Part shown: positions 1 to 6,116 of the stretch, piece after piece
Layout: each line of letters begins with the position of its first letter
Numbering within the stretch: the stretch's first letter is position 1
DNA from: an uncultured Eubacteriales bacterium
Lineage (GTDB): Bacteria; Bacillota; Clostridia; Christensenellales; Aristaeellaceae
Direction of reading: 5' to 3'
Assembly (NCBI GenBank): GCA_900553905.1
Contig: USFL01000099.1
Location: 1-6,171 of the forward strand
Length of the DNA stretch: 6,171 nt
Made by a program: the position numbers and the translations under genes
Notes under the pieces: generated by a model
The model's database searches: none
Seen by the model: only the letters and a program-made list of their open reading frames with translations
What the model was told of the DNA's origin: nothing

Positions 1-92
1 ACCCCGGCCTCGCCATTCCCTGCGACTGCATGCGGCTGCCCATGCTGTCCTTCTATGGCTTTGACGTCGTACAACAGGAGGAACGCCCGTGA
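1..92 (+). CDS. C-terminal end of an unidentified protein (5' truncated by window edge)
   Basis: Reading from base 3, an open frame of 30 codons runs to a TGA at 90-92 and encodes a tail ending in FYGFDVVQQEERP. Its stop overlaps the GTG start of the next gene by 4 bases (GTGA), and the AGGAGG ribosome binding site of that gene (76-81) lies inside this coding sequence. That arrangement is typical of translationally coupled operon genes and is the main reason to believe this frame is real. The fragment is too short to assign a family. It contains two Cys (CDC) and no obvious motif. From its position it probably belongs to the same carbohydrate-related operon as the two genes that follow, but this is inference. 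Confidence 0.6.
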   Translation, partial: PGLAIPCDCMRLPMLSFYGFDVVQQEERP

Positions 93-2119
93 GCGACCCG
101 TTCCGCTATATTTTCCGCTTCTGCTGCGACCCCGGCTTCAACGACGAGTCCGAGCTGCAATCGCTGGATCGCTACGTCCGGGAGGCGCGCATCGACGACG
201 TGGCGGTGTTCGCCAACGTCGAGGAGCTCAACACCGGCCACATGACAAGGGAGGAGCAGGACGTCTACCTGCGCCTGATGGAACAAGTGCGCGACCTGCT
301 TTCGGGCATGGGCGTCACCTTCTCGGTCAACCACTGGCACAGCGTGATGCACGCGGACCTGGGCAAGCGCATGGACCCGTCGCTGGGCTTTCGCCCCATG
401 GTGGACGTGGAGGGCAACGAGGCGGCGCTGTGCGTCTGCCCGCTGTGCGAGAAGTGGCAAAGGCACATTGCGGGCCTCTATGCGCGCTATGCGCATCTGG
501 AACCCTCCATCCTGTGGGTGGAGGACGACTTCCGCCTGCACAACCACGCGCCGCTGGTCTGGGGCGGGTGCTTCTGCGAGGAGCACATGCGCCTCTACAG
601 CGAGCGCGCCGGCAAAGCGCTCACCCGCGAGGAGTTTCTCCGGGGCGTGCTCCGGCCCGGCCCGCCCCACCCCTACCGCAAGATCTGGCTGGACGTGAGC
701 CGCGAGACCATGCTCTGCGCCGCCCGCGCCATCGGGCAGGCCGTGCGGGAGGCATCGGCCACGGCGAAGGTGGGGCTGATGAGCTCCGTGCCCAGCGTCC
801 ACGCCGCCGAGGGCCGCGACTGGCACGCGCTGCTTGGCGCGCTGGCGGCGGGCCTGCCGCCCGTGGACCGCATCCACCTGCCGGGCTATCAGGAGCAGGC
901 CCCCGGCGCGTATCTGGCGGGCCTCAACCGCGTGGCCCTGCTCAACCGCGCCTTTCTGCCCCGGGAGACCGAGGTGTACCCGGAGCTGGAGAACTTCCCC
1001 TATTCGCTGTTTTCCAAATCCCGGCGCTTTACCCGCTTCCAGCTGCTCAGCGCCCTCGCGCTCAACCTCGCCGGCATCACCATCGACCTGTATGACCTCA
1101 ACGGCAACGGCATCGTCTGGGAGGACGGCTATCAGGACATGCTCCGGGACGTCAAGCCCTTCCTGAGCCGCCTGACCGCCATGGGCGTCTTTGCGGGAGA
1201 ACGGCTGGGCGTGCGCGTGCTGTGCAGCCCGGATTCGGCCTACACGCTGCACACGGAACGCGGCGCATCCATGGAGGAGCTCTACCCCCGCGAGACGTTC
1301 TTCGCCCAGCTGCTGCCCGCCATGGGCATCCCCGCGGTCTACTGCCTCATCCCGGACATCCGCGGCCAGGTGGTGGCCGCGTCGGGCCAGGTGCTGCGCA
1401 ACTGGGACGCGGAAAGCCTGCAAAAGTTGTTTGAACAGAACTTCGTCATCCTCGACGGCGACGCGCTGTGGACGCTGCTGGACATGGGCCTTGGCCATCT
1501 GGCGGGCGTGGAAGGCGCGCGCTGGCTCATGCAGGACAGCGGGGCCTGCGCCTACGAGCAGGCGGAGGAGGGGCGCGTCTACGCCGGGCGGACCGGCGCG
1601 CGCGCCTCGGCCATGATCTTTTCCTCGGATGTGCTGGACGTAACCTATCTGCCCGACGCGCGCGTGGAGGGATACACCGCGTTCTACGACTCCTTCCGCC
1701 GCCGGAGCGCGCGCGGTCAGACGGTGGTGAACGGCCGGGTGCTGATCTACCCCTTCGGTCACTTCGGCACGGGGGTGCCGCCGATGCTGCTTAACCGCGT
1801 GCGTCAGGAGATTTTGCAGGACGTGCTGGACTCCGCGGGCTTTGACGTGCCCATGGTGCGCGGCCTGGCCTATCTGGCGCCGTACTGCTTCCGAAACGGT
1901 GATACGACGGCGCTCTACCTGATCAACGCCAGCTCCGACCCGGCGGAGGATGTGGTGCTCTCCCGCCTGCCGGGCGGAGCCGCGCGCGCCCTCCGCTCGG
2001 AGGATGCGCAGGAGCGGTCCCTCGCGCCCCGGAACGTGGAGGACGGCGCGGCGCTGGGCCTTGGCGTGGGCAGCCTGGAAACGGCCCTGATTCTCTTTGA
2101 TGACACGCAAGGGAGCTGA
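89..2119 (+). CDS. GH42-like glycoside hydrolase (clan GH-A type barrel), probably cytoplasmic
   Basis: The 676-residue protein probably cleaves a glycosidic bond. Its substrate is unknown. No signal peptide or membrane segment is visible, so cytoplasmic action is likely. Residues ~1-345 read as a (beta/alpha)8 barrel: strand-like segments occur near 7-12, 36-44, 74-82, 141-147, 226-233, 260-266, 295-303 and 327-335. Acidic residues end strand 4 (WVEDD, E145-D147) and strand 7 (YPELEN, E299/E301), the clan GH-A positions for acid/base and nucleophile. Cysteines C115, C117 and C120 and the segment C161-x-C163-xx-H166 resemble the GH42 zinc site, with His for the last Cys. Residues ~375-480 resemble the Rossmann-like beta-galactosidase trimerisation domain, and ~595-672 a small beta domain. 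The GTG start is chosen because AGGAGG at 76-81 lies 7 bases upstream and because it overlaps the previous stop. The fold assignment is by eye; it could be a new GH family rather than GH42 itself. Confidence 0.7.
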   Translation: MSDPFRYIFRFCCDPGFNDESELQSLDRYVREARIDDVAVFANVEELNTGHMTREEQDVYLRLMEQVRDLLSGMGVTFSVNHWHSVMHADLGKRMDPSLGFRPMVDVEGNEAALCVCPLCEKWQRHIAGLYARYAHLEPSILWVEDDFRLHNHAPLVWGGCFCEEHMRLYSERAGKALTREEFLRGVLRPGPPHPYRKIWLDVSRETMLCAARAIGQAVREASATAKVGLMSSVPSVHAAEGRDWHALLGALAAGLPPVDRIHLPGYQEQAPGAYLAGLNRVALLNRAFLPRETEVYPELENFPYSLFSKSRRFTRFQLLSALALNLAGITIDLYDLNGNGIVWEDGYQDMLRDVKPFLSRLTAMGVFAGERLGVRVLCSPDSAYTLHTERGASMEELYPRETFFAQLLPAMGIPAVYCLIPDIRGQVVAASGQVLRNWDAESLQKLFEQNFVILDGDALWTLLDMGLGHLAGVEGARWLMQDSGACAYEQAEEGRVYAGRTGARASAMIFSSDVLDVTYLPDARVEGYTAFYDSFRRRSARGQTVVNGRVLIYPFGHFGTGVPPMLLNRVRQEILQDVLDSAGFDVPMVRGLAYLAPYCFRNGDTTALYLINASSDPAEDVVLSRLPGGAARALRSEDAQERSLAPRNVEDGAALGLGVGSLETALILFDDTQGS

Positions 2120-2125
2120 AAGACG

Positions 2126-3169
2126 ATGAAAGCCACGATCGTAGATCGCAAATGGGTGGTGGAATGGTTTGACGAGCGCCAGTGCTACCATATGCCCAGC
2201 CTGACCCTGGCCCCCAACGGAAACCTGCTGGCCGTGTGGAACGGCGGCTTTCTGCAATGGAACGGCGACCCCATGGGCCGCGACGCCAAGGACTGGGTCT
2301 CCGTGCTGGAGCCGGAGGCAAAGGCGTGGTCCAATCCCGACGCGGTGGGCTGCGACATCCGCTACTGCTGCCACGACCCCATCTTCATCCAGAACCGCAA
2401 GGGCGAGATCATCCTGCTCTACGCCAAGTTCCTGGATACGGAGGTCAACTTCACCACCTGGTGCAACGGCCGCGACGAGCTGTGGATGCGAAAGACCACC
2501 GACGGCGGCCGCACCTGGCTGCCCGCGCGCCCCGCGAACATCCAGAGCGGCCACGCCTCCAACGACAGCGTGCTCCTGCCGGACGGCACCATCGTCTTTG
2601 CCTCCACCTCCAGCGAGATCAAGGACCGCTACTTCGGCGCGGTGCGCGTCTACCTGTCCCATGACGACGGGGAAACCTGGGAAAAGGGCGCGCTGCTCTC
2701 CGCCGCGGACGGCAACCTCATCCGCGAGCCCGCGCTGTGCCTGCGGCCCGGCGGGGTCATCCGCATGTTCACGCGCACCTGTCCGGGTGCGACGGGCTGG
2801 GGCGACGGCGTGCGCTCGCTGGTGTCCTACACGGCGGAAAGCCGCGACGGCGGCGTTACCTGGACCGCCCCCGAACCCACCACCATCCTCAACAACGAAT
2901 CCAAGATCGATGTGCTCAGCTGGGATGACGACACCATCCTCATGGCTTACAACAACACACCCGTGGCCGACTGGCATGAGCGCAGCCCCCTGACCCTCGC
3001 CTGCTCCCATGACGAGGGCCGCACCTGGCACAACCTTCTCGACCTGGCCCCCGCACCGGGCAACAAGTGCCAGCCCGCCATGTGCAAGGGCCCGGACGGG
3101 CGGCTTCACGTGATCTACATGCACCGCCACACCGCCATTGAGCATCTGGTGGTGGAGGTGGAGAAGTAG
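2126..3169 (+). CDS. Sialidase-like Asp-box beta-propeller protein (BNR_2 type)
   Basis: This 347-residue protein has four Asp-box repeats of the form S/T-x-D-x-G-x-T-W: TTDGGRTW (124-131), SHDDGETW (178-185), SRDGGVTW (239-246) and SHDEGRTW (294-301). They mark a six- or seven-bladed beta-propeller as in sialidases. IREPAL (E201) matches a motif common in the BNR_2 family. The place where sialidases carry Y/F-R-I-P reads YHMPSL (21-26), so the RIP arginine that binds the sialate carboxylate is replaced by His22; true sialidase activity is therefore doubtful. Other glycoside hydrolases and polysaccharide lyases share this fold. No signal peptide is seen. The ATG has AAGGGAG (2109-2115) 10 bases upstream, inside the end of the preceding gene, and only 6 bases separate the two genes. 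They are surely co-transcribed and probably act on the same imported glycan. Confidence 0.8.
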   Translation: MKATIVDRKWVVEWFDERQCYHMPSLTLAPNGNLLAVWNGGFLQWNGDPMGRDAKDWVSVLEPEAKAWSNPDAVGCDIRYCCHDPIFIQNRKGEIILLYAKFLDTEVNFTTWCNGRDELWMRKTTDGGRTWLPARPANIQSGHASNDSVLLPDGTIVFASTSSEIKDRYFGAVRVYLSHDDGETWEKGALLSAADGNLIREPALCLRPGGVIRMFTRTCPGATGWGDGVRSLVSYTAESRDGGVTWTAPEPTTILNNESKIDVLSWDDDTILMAYNNTPVADWHERSPLTLACSHDEGRTWHNLLDLAPAPGNKCQPAMCKGPDGRLHVIYMHRHTAIEHLVVEVEK

Positions 3170-3201
3170 GGGCCGCCGACCGGGGGCAAAGCGGCATCAG
3201 G

Positions 3202-3247
3202 AAACGCTCCGGCAGCGGGGAAGAAGATTCCCGCTGTCGGAGCGTTT
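3202..3247. terminator. Strong 18-bp hairpin between convergent operons, probable bidirectional terminator
   Basis: The arms 3202-3219 and 3230-3247 are complementary over 18 bp with a single G-U wobble, closed by a 10-base loop. The hairpin begins 32 bases after the stop of the propeller gene. Downstream on the + strand there are only four T (3245-3248) before GCC. On the - strand a TTT run follows, so both U-tracts are short. Its place between a + strand operon and the - strand guaA/DUF3795 pair fits a shared terminator. Termination rather than mere mRNA 3'-end protection is inferred. Confidence 0.7.
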
Positions 3248-3309
3248 TGCCGGCCTTCCTGCATGGGGCGCGGAGGGAGCCGCCGCGCCTTCGCCCTCGA
3301 TGGTTTTAT

Positions 3310-3684
3310 TTACTTTTGCAGGTTTTCCTCCTTGTGAAAAAACGCGGCTTTGAGCATGAGGTATTCTTCCTCTGTGCAAACCTCTTTGCATTTCTTTTCA
3401 GATTCGCCGGAGCGCCTGAGCATGTCCCGGATGGTATCGCATGGAAAACGGGGACACTGGCTGCACTTTTCGACGCCCTTTTCTCTGATGCACGCCACGA
3501 GGCCATAGGTGCATTGCTGATGGGAGGCGCATCCGGCGCAGCGCATCTCGTCAGCGGGCACAATCCTGTCCCTCCAGCCAATCCGAAGCCACAGCTCCGC
3601 CACCTTTTCCAATGCTTCGTTGGTTTTTGCCAGATAGCGCTGGCATTTGCAGCAATCGTCCCCGCAGAATGTGATTTTCTCCAT
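3310..3684 (-). CDS. Small cysteine-rich DUF3795 family protein
   Basis: The 124-residue protein begins MEKITFCGDDCCKCQRYLA and carries 13 Cys. They lie in clusters C7/C11/C12/C14, C49/C52/C58/C65, C74/C77/C82 (GVEKCSQCPRFPC) and C99/C103. The opening C-G-x-D-C-x-K-C pattern, the central C-x-x-C and the later C-x-x-C-x-x-FPC are the signature of DUF3795, a family without established function. The Cys spacing suggests binding of zinc or an iron-sulfur cluster, which is inference. The start is set at 3684 because GGAGGGG (3692-3698) sits at normal spacing; an in-frame Met at 3717 would overlap guaA and has no better site. It starts 19 bases after the guaA stop, so it is probably read from the guaA transcript. 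Its G+C is about 54% by my count, well below the roughly two-thirds of neighbouring genes, which hints at later acquisition. Confidence 0.85.
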   Translation of the reverse strand: MEKITFCGDDCCKCQRYLAKTNEALEKVAELWLRIGWRDRIVPADEMRCAGCASHQQCTYGLVACIREKGVEKCSQCPRFPCDTIRDMLRRSGESEKKCKEVCTEEEYLMLKAAFFHKEENLQK

Positions 3685-3691
3685 CCTCCAT

Positions 3692-3698
3692 CCCCTCC
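3692..3698 (-). promoter_or_regulatory. Ribosome binding site that fixes the DUF3795 start
   Basis: On the - strand GGAGGGG is followed by a 7-base spacer (ATGGAGG) and then the ATG at 3684. The site lies in the 19-base gap after the guaA TAA. It favours 3684 over the upstream in-frame ATG at 3717, which lies inside guaA. The spacer itself contains a second GGAGG, too close to the ATG to act, and an out-of-frame ATG. Confidence 0.75.
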
Positions 3699-3703
3699 GA
3701 GGG

Positions 3704-5248
3704 TTATTCCCATTCAATGCTCGCCGGCGGCTTCGTCGTGATATCGTACAAAACGCGGTTGCACCCCGCCACCTCGCCCACGATGCGCGTGGCCACGCGG
3801 CCCAGAAGGTCGTAGGGCAGGCGGGCCACGTCAGCGGTCATGAAGTCGTCGGTGGTCACGGCGCGCAGGGCCACGGCGTAGGCGTAGGTGCGCTCGTCGC
3901 CCATCACGCCTACGGAGTGCGCGCCGGTCAGCACGGTGAAATACTGCGATACCTGCTTGTCCAGCCCGGCGGCGGCGATTTCCTGACGCAAGATCAGGTC
4001 GCTTTCGCGCACGATGCGCACCTTGTCGGGCGTGAGCTCGCCCACCACGCGAATGGCCAGGCCGGGGCCGGGGAAGGGCTGGCGGTAGACCAGGGATTCC
4101 GGCAGGCCGAGCGTGAGGCCAAGCTTTCGCACCTCGTCCTTAAAGAGCATGCGCAGCGGCTCCACCAGGCTGTCAAAGCCCAGCTCGGCGGGCAGGCCGC
4201 CCACATTGTGGTGGCTCTTGATCACCGCGCTGCCCTGCGCGTGGCCGCTTTCGATCACGTCGGGGTAGATGGTGCCCTGGGCGAAATGGTCGCGCCTGCC
4301 CAGCTTGCGCGCCTCTTCGCGGAAGACCTCCACAAAGTCGCGGCCGATGATCTTGCGCTTCGCCTCCGGCTCGGTCACGCCCTGGAGGTCGCGGAAAAAG
4401 CGTTCCGAGGCGTCCACGTGCACCAGCTCCACCGGAAACACGCGGGTGAACACGTCCACCACCTGATCGCTCTCGCCCGCACGCATGAAGCCGTGATCCA
4501 CGTACACGCAGGTCAGCCGGCTGCCGATGGCGCGATAGAGCAGCGCCGCCGCCACCGCGCTGTCCACGCCGCCGGACAGCCCCAGCAGCACCGTGCCGCC
4601 GCCGACCTGATCGCGGATCTGCTCAACCGCCATGTCCGCGTAGGCCTCCATGCTCCAGTCGCCCGCGCAGCCGCAGATATCCAGCAGAAAGTTCTCCAGC
4701 ACCCGCGCGCCTTCCTCGGTGTGCGTCACTTCAGGATGAAACTGCACGCCGTAGAGCCGGCGCGCCTCGTCGGCCATGGCGGCCACGGGGCAGTCCGCGG
4801 TGTGCGCGATGGCCGCAAAGCCCTCCGGGGGACGCGCCACCTGATAGGTGTGGCTCATCCAGCAGGCGCTGCGCGGCCGGAGCCCCGCCAGCAGCCCGCC
4901 TTCCACCCGGTCCATGGTCACCTCGGTGCGGCCGTATTCGCGCCGCGCGCCGCGTTCCACCGGCGCGCCCAGAAGGTGGGCCATCAGCTGCATGCCGTAG
5001 CAGATGCCCAAAACCGGCACGCCCAGCGCAAACACGCCCTCATCCACCGTGGGCGCGCCCTCGTCAAGCACGCTGGCCGGGCCGCCGCTGAAGATGATGC
5101 CCATGGGCCGCGTTGCCCGGATATCCGCCAGCGTCGCGCCGCAGGGCAGCACGCAGGAATAGACCCCGTGCTCGCGCACCCGCCGGGCGATCAGCTGGGT
5201 ATATTGTCCGCCAAAATCCAGAATCAAAACGCATTGAGGAGCTTCCAT
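3704..5248 (-). CDS. guaA: GMP synthase (glutamine-hydrolysing)
   Basis: GuaA converts XMP to GMP using ATP and glutamine, the last step of guanine nucleotide synthesis, in the cytoplasm. At 514 residues it has the normal full length. The class I glutamine amidotransferase domain (about 5-190) has the nucleophile Cys83 in GICYG and the His171/Glu173 pair in FHPEV. The ATP pyrophosphatase domain follows with the P-loop SGGVDS (225-230). The dimerisation domain has QPFPGPGLAIR (390-400), AHSVGVMGDERTY (443-455) and the conserved end KPPASIEWE. The motif around residue 131 reads MSHTYQV, where SHGD (or SHTD) is usual, so the Asp is replaced; this may be harmless. GGGGAGGAAGG (5256-5266) lies 7 bases before the ATG. 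A DUF3795 gene follows 19 bases downstream. No purine riboswitch is recognisable in the leader. Confidence 0.98.
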   Translation of the reverse strand: MEAPQCVLILDFGGQYTQLIARRVREHGVYSCVLPCGATLADIRATRPMGIIFSGGPASVLDEGAPTVDEGVFALGVPVLGICYGMQLMAHLLGAPVERGARREYGRTEVTMDRVEGGLLAGLRPRSACWMSHTYQVARPPEGFAAIAHTADCPVAAMADEARRLYGVQFHPEVTHTEEGARVLENFLLDICGCAGDWSMEAYADMAVEQIRDQVGGGTVLLGLSGGVDSAVAAALLYRAIGSRLTCVYVDHGFMRAGESDQVVDVFTRVFPVELVHVDASERFFRDLQGVTEPEAKRKIIGRDFVEVFREEARKLGRRDHFAQGTIYPDVIESGHAQGSAVIKSHHNVGGLPAELGFDSLVEPLRMLFKDEVRKLGLTLGLPESLVYRQPFPGPGLAIRVVGELTPDKVRIVRESDLILRQEIAAAGLDKQVSQYFTVLTGAHSVGVMGDERTYAYAVALRAVTTDDFMTADVARLPYDLLGRVATRIVGEVAGCNRVLYDITTKPPASIEWE

Positions 5249-5276
5249 TGGTTTACCTTCCTCCCCGCTCTAGGAT

Positions 5277-5326
5277 GCCGGGAGCAAAAGCCCGGCGCAA
5301 CACGGCCTATTTTGCCACAAAACGGC
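5277..5326 (-). other. Two hairpins in the guaA 5' leader
   Basis: The first structure met by RNA polymerase pairs 5324-5326 with 5305-5307 (GCC/GGC) and 5318-5322 with 5310-5314 (TTTTG/CAAAA) around a 3-base loop. The second is a perfect 6-bp GCCGGG/CCCGGC stem (5277-5282 with 5291-5296) with an 8-base loop, ending 10 bases before the guaA Shine-Dalgarno sequence. Neither is followed by a U-run, so they do not look like attenuator terminators. They could affect translation or mRNA stability, or simply reflect GC-rich sequence. No known riboswitch core is seen. Confidence 0.3.
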
Positions 5327-5436
5327 GCGGCGCGCAAGGGAGGGGGAGGCATCCGGAGAAAGAATCATTTGCCGGTGCCCGTGGATTTGGCCTGTATATG
5401 GATGTTCGGCGCGTATCGGAGGAGCTTCATACCATC

Positions 5437-5464
5437 AGTATAGCATAAACCGGGGGAAAAACAA
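5437..5464 (-). promoter_or_regulatory. Candidate promoter of guaA (extended -10)
   Basis: On the - strand TGCTATACT provides an extended -10 element, with TATACT at 5442-5437. A weak -35 (TTGTTT, 5464-5459) lies 16 bases upstream. Transcription would start near 5430, giving a leader of about 180 bases before guaA. The -10 stands out from the GC-rich surroundings. The -35 is poor, which is tolerable with an extended -10. The tandem repeat at 5468-5519 begins directly upstream of this promoter. Confidence 0.55.
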
Positions 5465-5467
5465 AGG

Positions 5468-5519
5468 CTGGTATTTTTGCGGGCGTGGCGATACAGGTAT
5501 TTTTGCGGGCGTGGCGATA
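5468..5519 (+). repeat. Two tandem copies of a 26-bp unit in the guaA/arr divergent intergenic region
   Basis: The unit spans 5468-5493 and 5494-5519. A 24-base core (5470-5493 and 5496-5519), beginning GGTATTTTTGCGGG and ending GTGGCGATA, is identical in both copies; the only difference in the 26 bases is T5469 versus A5495. It fills the space between the candidate guaA -35 and the candidate arr -10. The 312 bases between the guaA and arr starts hold only this repeat, the two promoters and the guaA leader; no gene is seen there. The repeat could be a regulator binding site in duplicate or a recent slippage duplication. Confidence 0.9.
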
Positions 5520-5523
5520 TACT
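5496..5523 (+). promoter_or_regulatory. Candidate promoter of arr, overlapping repeat copy 2
   Basis: TATACT (5518-5523) is a good -10 and arises at the junction of the second repeat copy with the following unique sequence. The end of the first copy gives GATACA instead, so only the second copy creates a -10. The -35 region, near 5496-5501, has no good TTGACA match. Transcription would start near 5530, about 30 bases before the gene. A weak -35 may mean that an activator is needed, or that this is not the real promoter. Confidence 0.4.
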
Positions 5524-5560
5524 AACCCGCGAATGACGGCATGAAACGGGAGGCGGTCTT

Positions 5561-6076
5561 GTGATGAAGCATGACGATACGGACTTTACCCGGGCCTGGA
5601 ACAGCCTGACCACCAGCGGGGAGATGAGCGGGGAGCCGCCCAGGCCCTTCACGCCCGTGGGCCTGCGCACGGATGTGCGGGAGGCGGGGCCGCTCTACCA
5701 TGGCACGCGGGCGGACCTGCGGCCCGGCGATTTGCTCACGCCGGGGCACGCCTCCAACTATGGCATCCGGCAAACGGCGAATTTCGTCTACCTGACGGCC
5801 CGCAAGGAGGGCACGGCGCTGGCTGCGGAGCTGGCGGCGGGGGAGGGGCTCGCGCGGGTGTATGTGGTCGAGCCGCTGGGACCCATCGAGGACGACCCCA
5901 ACGTAACCGACCGGAAGTTTCCGGGCAACCCGACCCGGTCCTACAGGACGCGCCAGCCGCTGCGCGTCGTCCGGGAGGAACGGGACTGGACGCCGCTGCC
6001 CCCGCAGGCGCTGGAGGCCATCCGGGAGCGGATGCGCCAGGTCGCGCGCCTGGGGATCGAGGCCATCAACGAATAG
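5561..6076 (+). CDS. arr: NAD+-dependent rifampin ADP-ribosyltransferase
   Basis: Arr enzymes inactivate rifamycins by transferring ADP-ribose from NAD+ to the antibiotic, in the cytoplasm. The 171-residue product carries the family's conserved blocks: PLYHGTRADLRPGDLLTPG (44-62), SNYG (65-68), NFVYLTA (74-80), ELAAGEG (90-96) and GPIEDDPNVTDRKFPGNPTR (107-126). His47, Tyr77 and Asp112 sit at the spacing of the H19/Y49/D84 triad of mycobacterial Arr. Most Arr proteins have about 135-150 residues; this one has roughly 28 extra residues before the conserved core and a short Arg-rich tail. GGGAGG (5548-5553) lies 7 bases before the GTG at 5561 and 10 before the ATG at 5564, so either may be used. 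The gene is chromosomal in setting, next to rnpB, with no mobile element nearby. Actual resistance is inferred from homology, and a housekeeping role is possible. Confidence 0.95.
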   Translation: MMKHDDTDFTRAWNSLTTSGEMSGEPPRPFTPVGLRTDVREAGPLYHGTRADLRPGDLLTPGHASNYGIRQTANFVYLTARKEGTALAAELAAGEGLARVYVVEPLGPIEDDPNVTDRKFPGNPTRSYRTRQPLRVVREERDWTPLPPQALEAIRERMRQVARLGIEAINE

Positions 6077-6081
6077 GCCCC

Positions 6082-6110
6082 TTGACACTCCTTTCCAAAC
6101 GTGCTACCTT
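6082..6110 (+). promoter_or_regulatory. Promoter of rnpB
   Basis: A perfect -35 TTGACA (6082-6087) is followed by a 17-base spacer and TACCTT (6105-6110), preceded by TG to give an extended -10 (TGCTACCTT). Transcription would start at about G6116 or G6117, exactly where the RNase P RNA P1 helix is expected to begin. The -35 starts only 5 bases after the arr stop codon, and no terminator separates the two genes. Confidence 0.85.
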
Positions 6111-6116
6111 TATAAG

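Noticed and set aside
53..3145. A 1030-codon open frame on the - strand antisense to both operon genes
   Set aside because: It spans two well-supported + strand genes, their junction included, and its translation is rich in His, Ala, Gly, Arg and Val with no recognisable domain. High GC at third positions removes stop codons from the opposite frame, which explains it.
3267..3289. A second inverted repeat (GGCGCGG/CCGCGCC) after the terminator hairpin
   Set aside because: The stem is only 7 bp and no T-run follows on either strand. Such palindromes are common in GC-rich DNA, so it is not listed as a terminator.
3685..3717. Upstream Met start at 3717 for the DUF3795 gene
   Set aside because: It would overlap the end of guaA, adds residues not part of the family core, and the clear GGAGGGG site serves the start at 3684.
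5365..5430. A 21-codon ORF (MKLLRYAPNIHIQ...) in the guaA leader, - strand, starting at about the predicted transcription start
   Set aside because: It would have to be translated without a leader or ribosome binding site, and it has no run of regulatory codons. Chance is the simpler explanation.
3647..5443. A 598-codon open frame on the + strand antisense to guaA
   Set aside because: guaA is unmistakable on the other strand. This frame has His/Ala/Gly-rich composition, no ribosome binding site of note and no motif, so it is a GC-driven shadow.
5522..6088. A 188-codon open frame antisense to arr
   Set aside because: The + strand frame matches the Arr family over its whole core, and the antisense product is Arg/Pro-rich with no motif.
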